From the NCBI GenBank assembly GCA_033032865.1, contig JAWHQI010000099.1, positions 3,523,501 to 3,587,500 on the forward strand: DNA of 64,000 bases, given 5' to 3'. A program made the translations under genes and the position numbers. Source of the DNA: Dactylorhiza incarnata (Eukaryota; Streptophyta; Magnoliopsida; Asparagales; Orchidaceae). The notes beneath the pieces are model-generated. The model did not search any database. It saw only the letters and a list, made by a program, of their open reading frames with translations, and was not told the origin of the DNA. This document shows, piece by piece, positions 54,640-64,000 of the stretch (the first letter of the stretch is position 1; every line of letters begins with the position of its first letter).

Positions 54640-56370
54640 AACTGCTTTAAAGTTGAATAAGTCGTGCTGGGAGGACAATAACCCCAGTAGTTATCTTACT
54701 TTTCCTGCATTTTTATTTCTTCTAATCATGTTTAGTTAGATGTAGTTTATTTTAGTTTGTCTTTTTCTTTTGTTTTTGCGGAGCTCACCCCTGCAGGTCC
54801 TTCTTCTGGATGGCAGACGTTGCATCTTGGTCTTGATTCACACGCCAATCTTCTGCTATGCTCACTTGCTGAGCATTGGGTACTCTCCTTCCTTAGTTTT
54901 ATTCTGAATTTTATAGTCATATTTTGCATTAGAATGTTTAGTTTAAGTCTGGGGGAGAGTAGTTTTCTTTACCCGCTCACGTGCACTATTGCACTCCATG
55001 CTAGAAGTATTTCTATTTCATTTATTTAGTTATTGTTCATTTTCTTTGCACTCCACTACACCCACTTGAGCGTGCGCTTAGCTGTTGGCACGTCGCGAGT
55101 CGAATTTATTTCTTTTGTGTGATGGGAAAATCATTGTGCTGGCTTAGGATTGCGAGTCAGAGTAAAATGTCGACTTCTATAGTGCTCCTAGTCGAGTGCT
55201 CTTGTCTCGCATAGAAATTCGTGTAGATTCAATTTTTTTTATGCTTTTAGTTTATATTTTTCTATTCGCGTAAATATTGTTTACTACACTCAAAAATTGG
55301 TGAATCCAGTGTAAATCAAACGGTAGCATAGGGATGTGTGTAGACGTTCGTTAGCTTCGTATTGCCCGAGTCGGGAGGAAGGATTATCTTTCTCGGCGGC
55401 TAAGAACTTGCCCCAAGCGATTCTTGAAGCATGGGTACATGGTTAGTCAATTGCGTGAATGTGATATAGGCCATCATTTTGGCCCGGTTGAGCCTTTGTG
55501 CCCATTCCTATCGCTATATCTTCGCTAGCCCAGTTGTGCCTACCCATTCTTTGATTCAGCCCCACTTTTTTCTCACCAAAGCCTAAAAGCCAATCCTAGT
55601 CGCACACCCAAATTTGAGCTTTAGTTGTTTATTAATTTCATGAATGGGGTGTTGATGTTGTGATATTTTTGTGAAAAAGTGGATGCGCTTCATTGCTTAT
55701 CTTGCTGAAAATGTTTTGAAAAAAAAATGAGATGAGAAAAAGAAAAGAAGTAAAAATAAAAACAAAGTAGTGTTTAATTGAAAATCTTTATAGATTTATG
55801 ATTGGGAGTAGGCGGTGCACACACCCATGTAGTCAAGTTCAAGTCTGGGGGTGTGGTGTACCCGCGTATGTTTTTGTGGTGCTTGAGGATAGTTTTTTGC
55901 GCTAGCTCATTTGGGTTTAGTGTTTGAGTCATCGTCTTTATCATTGTATACCTCACATAAAACCAAGCCTCATCTATAACCTGAAGCCCTATTGATTCAC
56001 GCATTTGAGTCAAACCTGTGCCGTGGAGAGAGTGCGAACGGGCAAGCTTATGGTCACCGACATTGATGGATTTCTTTGGAGGTTGTCCCGAGCCCCGATC
56101 TTTAGCAATGCTCGCCTCATCGTTCAGTTTACTTTCTTCCTATAAACGACCTTATGATTCACCGTGATTCACTTTTTGAGTAAATGTAATATATAAATAC
56201 GCCCCTAGAAAAGTATAAATTAATATGTATAATTAGAAATTTTGTCTACTGTATTTCTACGCGCTTGAGCATGCGACTTCGCATGATACTCCGCTTTACA
56301 ATTTCTATGCCAGCTGTGTATTTTTCTCATCCGCTTGAGGGATTTGTTTGCTCGGGACGCGTAAACAGGT
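54640..56370 (+). other. Gyp-3 3' non-coding region with conserved blocks
   Basis: No gene seen. An internal polypurine-like AAGTCTGGGGGAGAG lies at about 54945. Blocks 55360-55490 and 56030-56104 match Gyp-1 minus strand 18070-17951 and 17424-17344. Confidence 0.65.
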
Positions 56371-56383
56371 AAGTCTGGGGGTG
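56371..56383 (+). promoter_or_regulatory. Gyp-3 polypurine tract
   Basis: AAGTCTGGGGGTG directly before the LTR at 56384. Confidence 0.8.
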
Positions 56384-58096
56384 TGATGAGTCCCAATTAT
56401 ATACACATTTTCGGACTCATCTGGGCTTGTTTTCGCGCATTTGCACTTCACTTTCTGCACATTATTGCTTATATTGCATTGATACTATGGATTACACGAA
56501 GTGCACCTTTTAGGCCCGTTGTGGTAGGCAATTGCATGCTTTGTTATTGGGGGCAAGCACAATGTGCTCCCCATTCTTTTTATGCGTTTATGCTTGAGCT
56601 TGAGGGGTATTCCCAGCCAGGTTGTGGCTGATGCAGGTGGACGGTTCAGCCATTTTTACCCAGAATTCATGTCTACGTATATCGCACGGTCATGCGTTTT
56701 CCTTGACGCACGGTCGAATGCGATCGTGCGTTCTCTTCTGGGGTGGAATACGATGTTCTTTCGTTGATCGTGCGTCTCTACGCACGGGCAGTGCCCGTGC
56801 GTGAAGGAATCACACGATCGACCTGTTCAGCCTTGCTTCTTGGCTTTTCTGAATTTACCCGTGCGTTTTTATGCACGGTCGGCTTTGACCGTGCGTGAGT
56901 AAATTGCAGGGCACTCTGGGTTGCCTTTCTTCCTTGGTTTACGATTAATATCGCACGGTTCACGCACGGTCGTGTGTTCGACCGTGCGTGACCAAATTTC
57001 TGATTATTTTGTATAAAAGCTGCAGCTCTTGCCCTATTCCGGATAGATCTTCTTTTCCCGCGCCCAAGAGCTCTAATTCCGCGCCCTTCACCTCTCCATC
57101 GCCGCCCACCATCTGGAAGTGCTCCGGACATATTCTTCACGCCAATCTTGAGCCGGAGTATCCTCTTGGCCTCCTCCATCATTCAGAAGCTTCCAAGCTT
57201 CATTTCAACGGATTTTGCACTATATCCTTGGAGTTCTCCGGCAAGATCGTGGCTGAAGGCTATTGACGAAGAAGACGGGTACATTGGGAGGTAGTGAAAG
57301 CCCTCTTCTACCCTGGACGACAGTTGAAGACCGAGCCCAGACGAGGATTGACAACCCTAGATTCCGGCCGTGAATCTCCGACGAGTCTTCGTGCTTCGGT
57401 TGTAATCTTACCTCCTCCTTGTTATTTTTGCTGATTCTATTTGATGTGTGTGGTTGTATGTTTCTATATGAATGATGTCCATAAACCCTAAATATTATTA
57501 GTGTAATTTTCCATGGTTTGTGGTTATGTTTGTGGTTTATGTGATTTGAGGAGCGCCCCATTCCATCCTCCATCCCACCGTCACGTTCGTGTGCCGCACT
57601 AGCAATTGCTAGTGGCGTGCCTGTCAGCGAGGTGCTTGCGACCCTCATTCCGTAAGACTTCTCGTCCATCCGCCTAGTGAAGCGTGGCATAGCGGCCCGT
57701 GTAATCCATTCGACTAACGAAGCAGCGCGCTCAAGGCCTGCACAGTTCGATTCCGCTTGCCTACTCGTCCATCCTCCCTTGTGACGCAGTGCGCTCAAGG
57801 CCTGCCTAGTCTCCATCCCGCCAAGCGAAGCATTGCATAGCGGCATTGCATAGGAGTAGTTGTAGTATTTTCTCTTTATTTCCACAAACCAAAACCCCCA
57901 GTTTCCGCAACCCATCCGACTTAAGGACTTCAATCTTAAGTCCTTTCTCAATAGTAAACTCCACTTTACTGTGTTCCTTCGAGATCGATACTTGGGGATT
58001 CACTCCCACATTTTATATTACTTGAATGATCGGTACACTGCCGTTTCGTGCCGCAGTCTTGCTACCGCCTATAGCGGTGTGCTAAGATTTGCGCAT
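56384..58096 (+). repeat. Gyp-3 3' LTR, full length (about 1.71 kb)
   Basis: TGATGAG start. TATAAAAG at 57012-57019, CG-rich palindromes at 56684-56993. The end reads GCGCAT instead of GCGCATCA, running straight into an inverted LTR. Confidence 0.85.
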
Positions 58097-58101
58097 ATGC
58101 G
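58091..58101. other. U5-U5 palindromic junction
   Basis: CGCATATGCG joins the end of the plus LTR to the end of the minus LTR. Each lacks its final CA. Confidence 0.7.
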
Positions 58102-59571
58102 TATTCGGCAAGTGCACCGGTCGCTGTCAAGTAATAAAATTGGGAAAAGCTTCCCCGAATATTGTCTCTCAAGGAATGCAGGTTCTGGTGAACGAAATGC
58201 TTGGTGAATCGATCGTTACACGAGCGAATAAAGTAAAAACAAGGGCATTGTGATTTGGTTCCTAAGCTAATGCGGAAAAGAGAGATGCGGGTCAAAACTC
58301 CGCTTCGCAAGGCGGGATGGATGCAACGGCCGCGATGCCGTGCTTCGAGAGGCGCGTGGACGGAAAGTAACTGTGACGGGTGAGGGTCGCACAAACCTCT
58401 TCTCCAAGCATCACCACTAGCAATTGCTAGGTGGCTTCTTCACACAACGAACTCAGAAAATCACAACAAGGAAAATGCTATTCTCACACCACCGCATCAT
58501 TGCACATGAACATCATAAAAGATCTATGGCGTTAAGATAATCAATAGTTCATTACAACAACACAAAGAAAACACAAGCATCAAGTTTAGAGAGGACCAAT
58601 AGGAAGATGTCACCGCATCTTTGGTTCTCGGCCGGAATGAGAGGTTGTCGGGCTCTCTCCGGGCTCGGCCCTCAGATGGTGTGCGGATTTGAAGGAGGCT
58701 GTCACCGCTCCAATGACCTACAACACTTCTATGGATTCCCACGACGAGGAATGCTTGAACACTTGGTGGTGAATGCTTGCTAACGCTCCCGAATGGAAGA
58801 ATGGTGGTGGAAATCGCCGGAAAATGGTCCCCTTGGTGGTGGAGGTGAAGGAGAAGCCTTCACACCTCAGAAACGGCGGAAAGGACCTGATTTCCCGCTC
58901 CCCTCGAGGGCTCTTTCGTTGACTGCAGCTTATCCTGCTTTTTATACTAAACAGGCAGAAAAATGGTCACGCACAGTCGAACGCACGACCGTGCGTGAAC
59001 CATGCGTTATTAAATGATAAATTCTGACTTGAGGGAGACGGTGTGCCGCCCGTGCGTTTTACTCACGCACGGGCAAATCCGCCCGTGCGTAAAAACGCAC
59101 GGGTAAATTCAGAATGACTAAAAACAGGAGGAAACAGGTCGACCGTGCATTTTACTCACGCACGGGCAAATCCGACCGTGCGTAAAAACGCACAACTAAA
59201 CTCAGATTGTCCATTTTCTGCCCAGATACAGACGCACGATCGCAACCGTCCGTGCGTCAAGGAAATGCACTACCGTGCGATATGCACAAACATACATTTT
59301 GGGGGAAAAACTAGACGATCCGGCGACCTGCACATAAGACATACCAGCTGGGAATACACCTCCAGCGCCAAATAAATACAGAAAAAGGGGTTGGAGAGCA
59401 CAATGTGCTTACCCCCAATAACAAGGAGTGCAAATGCACACCGAAATTGGCATAAGAGTGCACCTAGTAGGGAATAACAAATGTGATCATAAACATGCCT
59501 AAAGTGTGGTGCATAGATTAGAAATACGGCCCAAATGAGTCCATGAATGTGTATATAAATGGTACTCATCA
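58097..59571 (-). repeat. Inverted LTR of a Gyp-3 relative (about 1.48 kb)
   Basis: The minus strand starts TGATGAGTACC, matching the Gyp-3 LTR start with many differences. GCACGG(T/G)CG palindromes at 58968-59285, TATAAAAAG on the minus strand at about 58938-58946. The shared CTAGCAATTGCTAG word shows it has the region deleted from the left LTR. It is a diverged subfamily, not a copy of the adjacent LTR. Confidence 0.75.
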
Positions 59572-62500
59572 GAGCGCTGATGAGATCTAGGTTCCTTAGC
59601 TTGGGCAATTGCACCGTTGTTGTCACAGTAGAGAACTATGAGACCAACAATGCTAGGAACTACATCTAGCTCACCGATGAATTTCCTAATCCACATAGCC
59701 TCCTTTGCCGCATTTGCAGCAGCAATATACTCGGCCTCAGTCGTAGAATCGGCAACTGTCTCTTGCTTGGATCTGTTCCAGCTTACAGCTCCTCCATTAA
59801 GGCAAAATACAAAACCTGATTGAGACTTTGAATCGTCCCTATCAGTTTGGAAGCTAGCATTCGTGTAACCATTTATAACGAGCTCTTCCTCTCCACCAAA
59901 CACCAAGAACATATCCTTAGTCCTTCTCAAGTACTTTAGGATATTTTTGACAGCTATCCAGTGACCATAACCAGGATCAGACTGATACCTGCTCGTCATG
60001 CTTAAAGCATACGAGACATCGGGTCGAGTACACAACATTGCATACATGATTGATCCAATTGCCGAAACATATGGAATCAACTTCATGCAGTCCTTATCTT
60101 CCAAAGATTTAGGACACTGGTCCTTAGAGAGACTCACACCATGAGACATGGGTAAGAATCCTTTCTTGGACTCAAGCATGTTGAACCGTTTCAACACCTT
60201 GTCAATGTATGTACTCTAGGTCAAACCCAGCAACTTCTTTGATCTATCTCTATAGATCTCAATACCAAGTATGTAAGTCGTTTCACCCAAGTCTTTCATA
60301 GAAAAGCAGTTTCCTAGGTTGTTCTTAATAACTTGCAGGGTCGGAATGTCATACCCGATCAGCAGTATGTCATCTACATACAATATCAGGAATACAACAA
60401 TGCTCCCACTAATCTTCTTGTAAACACAAGGCTCATCTTCGTTCTTGATGAAACCAAACTCTTTGATCTTCTCATCAAAATGCAAATTCCAACTTCGAGA
60501 AGCTTGTTTCAATCCATAAATGGTTCGATTCAACTTGCATATTTTAGTGGCTTCACTTGGAGATACATAACCCTCGGGTTGTGTCATATACACTTCCTCA
60601 AGGAGGTTTCCATTATGGAAAGCCGTTTTGACGTCCATTTGCCAGATCTCGTAGTCATAATACGCAGCAATAACAAGTAGAATTCTGATGGACTTGACCA
60701 TAGCTACATGAGAAAAGGTTTCATCATAGTCAACACCATGAATTTGCCTGAAACCTTTAGCCACCATCCGGCCTTTGAATTTCTGTACATTCCCATCCAT
60801 GTCGGTCTTCTTCTTGAAGACCCACTTGCACCCTATGGGTCGTACCCCTTCAGGTGGTTCCACCAAGGTTCAAACTTGGTTTGTGTACATGGAGTCCATT
60901 TCAGATTTCATGGCCTCAAGCCACTTCTCGGACTCTGGTCCATTCATAGCCTCTTGGTAGGTTGCAGGCTCATCATCATGATCCATAAGCAACACATTAC
61001 CTAATTGGGTCATGAGAAATCCATATCTCTCAGGCTCAAATCTTGGTCTACCATATCAACGTAGGACTTGTGTTTCTTGAGCAGGCTCTCCAGCTACAAC
61101 TTCTTATAGTCCTTGCTCAGGTTCCAATTCCGGTTCGTTCATTGTTTGTGGCTCTTGAACTTCTTCAAGTTCTACCTTTGCAGTCTTTCTGGATAAGAAC
61201 TCTTTCTCCAAAAAGACACCAGTCCTTGCGACAAACACTTTGCCCTCAGACGGCAAGTAGAAGTAGTATCCTTTGGTCTCCCTAGGATACCCCACTAGAT
61301 AACATTTATCCGATTTGGGTTCCAGCTTGTCAGGCATTTGACATCGCACGTATGCCTCACAGCCCCAAATATTGATGAACGACATACTAGGACGCTTCCC
61401 AGTCCATATCTCATATGGTGTCTTTAGAACCATTTTCGTTGGAACTCGATTTAGTGTGAAAGCAGCAGTCTCTAAAGCAAAACCCCAAAAGGAAACGGGC
61501 AAATCTGCATGACTCATCATCGATCGCACCATGTCTAACAAGGTACAATTCCTCCTCTCAGAAACACCATTATGCTGAGGTGTTCCGGGTGGAGTGAGCT
61601 GTGATACAGTACCACACTCTTTCAGATGATCACGATACTCATGACTCAGATATTCGCCACCTCGATTAGATCGGAGTGCTTTTATCCATTTTCCCAGTTG
61701 GTTCTCTACTTCATTTTTAAACACTTTGAACTTTTCAAAGGTCTCGGATTTGTTCTTCATAAGAAACACGTATCCGTATCTACTGAAATCATCAGTAAAT
61801 GTAACGAAGTAGTAGAACCCACCTCTAGACATAGAACTCATGGGTCCGCATACATCACTATGTATTATACCCAAGAGATCATCATCCCTCTCATTACAAC
61901 TAGTGAAAGGAGCTTTCGTCATTTTGCCTAATAAACATGACTCGCATCTCTCAAATGATTCATAAGCAAATGAGTCTAGTAGTCCTTCTTTATGGAGCTC
62001 GGATATGCGTTTCTCGTTTATATGGCCTAAACGACAATGTCAAAGGTATGTAGGATTCGAATCATTTGTTTTTAGTCTTTTAGTATTTTCTACATTATAG
62101 ATCGGATGGTCTAAGTTCAAAACATATAAACCATTAAACAATTGGGCAACACCATAACAAACATCATTCATAAAAATCGAACAACAATTGTTCTTAATTA
62201 TAAACGAAAAGCCTTTCATGTCAAGACATGATATGGATATATTATTTCTAGTTATGGCTGGGACAAAATAACAATTATCTAATTCTATTACAAGCCCAGT
62301 GGGCAAAGAAAGACAATAGACACCAACGACGACGGCAACAACTCTTGCTCAATACCCGACGCGCAGGTCTACCTCCCCTTTACCCAGTATTCTTCTCCTT
62401 CTCAGTTCCTGCACATTTGTACAAATGTGAGAACCGCATCCGGTATCCAATACCCAAGATGAAGGAGCAGAAAGATTTATCTCTATAACATAAATACCTG

Positions 62501-63348
62501 AAGTGGAAGTCACACTTCCCTTCTTCTTTTGCAGATCCTCAATGTAGAGGGGACAGTTCCGCCTCCAATGCCCCCCTGCCTTACCGCAGTGGTGGCATTT
62601 TCCTTCCTTCGCCAGACCTTTCCTTTTCAGTGCAGAAGACTTGGGATCAAGATGAGACTTAGATCCTATCTTCGTCTTCATGAATCCCTTAGTCTCGCCC
62701 TTGCTTTTATGCACCATCAGTATGGGGCTAGCAGGCTTGACCTTCTTCATATTATTTTCAGCAGTTCGCAACATGCCTAGGAGCTCGGGCAGTGTCTTGT
62801 CTATTTCATTCATGTTATAGTTCAAGACGAACTGCTCATAACTGTCTGGAAACGATTGCAGGATCAGATCCGTGGCCAACTCTTGGCCCAAGGGAAAACC
62901 CAGTCTTTCAAGGTTCTCTATATACCCAATCATTTTGAGTACGTGAGTCCCTACTGAGTTTCGAGCTCCCACTGCACTGAAATAATGCCTTAGATATGTC
63001 AAACCTCTCTTGTCGGGCTTGCCCCTCGAACATTTTCTTGAGGTGTTTGATTATCTCATAACCACACATGCTCTCATGTTGATTCTGAAGCTCAGAGGAC
63101 ATGGTAGCAAGCATGAGGTATTCCACATCCAAGGTATCATCCTGATACTTCTTGTAAGCATCTTTATCTGCTCTCAGAGCATTTCCGGTCGGCTCTGTGG
63201 GGGCTTCAACTTCCAAGACATAGAGCTTGCGCTCTTGCCTGAGAACAATTCTCAGGTTCCTATACCAGTCGAGGAAGTTCGTCCCATTGAGCTTGTCCTT
63301 CTCAAGAATAGCTCTCAGGGACAGGGTGGAGTGAGATCCACTTGCCAT
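59572..63348 (-). pseudogene. Cop-6 gag-pol polyprotein (many nonsense codons)
   Basis: Minus strand from ATG at 63348. Parts: gag (LNGTNFLDWYRNLR), knuckle CHHCGKAGGHWRRNC (near 62600), protease VLDTGC (near 62440), integrase (GIIHSDVCGPM; RSNRGGEY; NGVSERRN), reverse transcriptase (YVDDILLIG near 60375) and RNase H to the Gyp-3 junction. A frame change occurs near 62950. In-frame stops lie at 62349, 62040, 61104, about 61052, about 60870 and 60216. Where the original codon can be guessed they look like TGG, CAG, CAA or CGA changed by C-to-T or G-to-A. The integrase D in RSDHGG is N. Confidence 0.9.
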
Positions 63349-64000
63349 GGAAATTCTACAATGAATTCACAAAACGTTTAGTACTGTATTTCGAAATACA
63401 TTTTATATTAATAAGGACTTTTATTAAAAGCTCCCACTATTTTTTTAATCAAATCGACAACCCTTAATTTCGATTTGGAGAGTTTATGCGAGCTTCTCTC
63501 TTAGTGGACAAGATCCGTATTTCACCAACACAACGAGTCCGCTTTGGCGTTCCTCTCATAATGCGCTTATTTAGGTAGACAACATTTGTCAATTGCATCA
63601 CTATGCAACTCTTGTATGGTTGGTGAATAACTCTTTATTCGCATCCATCATATGTAGCATGCCAAACCTATGCCTCTAGGCACTCAACCTTTGAGGTCAC
63701 CTAGTTAAGTTAGACTCAATGTAGACAGTGGGATATCACAATTATCCACTCGCACCCTAACCAAGATAGATTAATGCACCTTGCTTTGGCAAGCCCACAC
63801 TTCATCGATCGAGGCAGGAAGAGTGTCATCCATCGGAAGGCATCTGTATACTTAATATTGGACAAGGGATTTTATTTTTCATTTGATGAACATTTCATCG
63901 TGATTAACATTTAATCACCGTGCACATACACAAAATAGAAATACTCCATTCACAAAACAAATGCATCCCCTATGTGCACATAAAAGGATTATCAACAGTT
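63349..64000 (-). other. Cop-6 leader, no gene seen
   Basis: At least 650 bases upstream of gag with no LTR edge or primer site recognised. The 5' LTR is presumably outside the window. Confidence 0.5.

Larger units (their letters stand above)
52290..59571 (+). mobile_element. Gyp-3: composite non-autonomous Ty3-type element with an inverted extra LTR
   Basis: Order: LTR (+, 52290-53187), primer site, gag-like ORF, non-coding region, polypurine tract, LTR (+, 56384-58096), then a related LTR in the opposite orientation (58097-59571). Both outer ends are U3 ends (TGATGAGT...ACTCATCA). Flanks are GATCG (52285-52289) and GAGCG (59572-59576), and removing the insert restores the Cop-6 reading frame. 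No enzyme domains are present. Confidence 0.8.
38538..64000 (-). mobile_element. Cop-6: minus-strand Ty1-copia element of another lineage, interrupted
   Basis: 3' LTR (38538-39626), polypurine tract, 3' non-coding region, pol end (52104-52289), and the rest of gag-pol (59572-63348). The leader runs past the window, so the 5' LTR is not seen. Sire-5 and Gyp-3 are inserted in it, and the pol reading frame is exactly continuous across the Gyp-3 target duplication. Gag and pol share one frame with no stop between them, unlike the Sire elements. Many nonsense codons. Confidence 0.9.

Noticed and set aside
57220..57951. 243-residue minus-strand frame
   Set aside because: It lies inside the Gyp-3 LTR region with no recognisable domain and is explained as chance openness in GC-rich DNA.

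Overview
This is plant nuclear DNA made almost entirely of nested LTR retrotransposons. I find no host gene, tRNA, rRNA or CRISPR array. Evidence for a plant: Ty1-copia polyproteins with DSG protease, D-D-E integrase, YVDD reverse transcriptase and RNase H; primer sites of the TGGTATCAGAG (initiator-Met tRNA) type; Ty3-type elements with a TGGCGCCGTTGCCGGGGA primer site. Five copia elements resemble the Sirevirus (SIRE) lineage: large size, gag and pol split by a stop codon or a frame change, and in some an extra ORF after pol. Species cannot be named. All element names here are working names.

Layout. Sire-1 (+, 1-10596; 5' LTR cut by the window edge). Sire-2 (-, 10597-22372) is an old copy interrupted by Sire-1, Gyp-1 and Sire-3. 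Gyp-1 (-, 15868-21623) is a non-autonomous Ty3-type element with a gag-like ORF only. Sire-3 (+, 22373-24463) is an LTR and gag start, interrupted by Gyp-2. Gyp-2 (-, 24464-28160) is an LTR and integrase end, interrupted by LTR-X. LTR-X (+, 28161-38537) has a short LTR that is split by Sire-4 (-, 28478-37829). Cop-6 (-, 38538 to beyond 64000) is another copia lineage, interrupted by Sire-5 (+, 40557-52082, young, with pol and ORF3 open) and by the composite Gyp-3 (52290-59571). Nesting reaches six levels: Sire-2 > Sire-3 > Gyp-2 > LTR-X > Cop-6 > Sire-5 or Gyp-3. Duplicated target sites support several boundaries (ATACA for Sire-5, GTTGC for Gyp-1, GATCG/GAGCG for Gyp-3).

The unusual signals are not in the enzymes. 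(1) Sire-1, Sire-3 and Sire-5 carry, downstream of the LTR TATA box, six or seven tandem short hairpins whose stem sequences differ but whose pairing is kept. (2) Every family has its own array of short CG-containing palindromes in the LTR upstream of or around the promoter. In several Sire elements the same family-specific motif recurs after pol or inside the gag linker. (3) Gyp-3 has two outer U3 ends and an inverted U5-U5 junction, yet sits inside a near-perfect 5-bp target duplication. (4) Two diverged Ty3-type non-autonomous families share conserved non-coding blocks upstream of the 3' LTR.

Most genes are decayed. Sire-5 pol and ORF3, Sire-4 pol and the Gyp-3 gag-like ORF are open. Limits: boundaries and mutation counts were made by eye, lineage names rest on recognised motifs, and no database search was possible.
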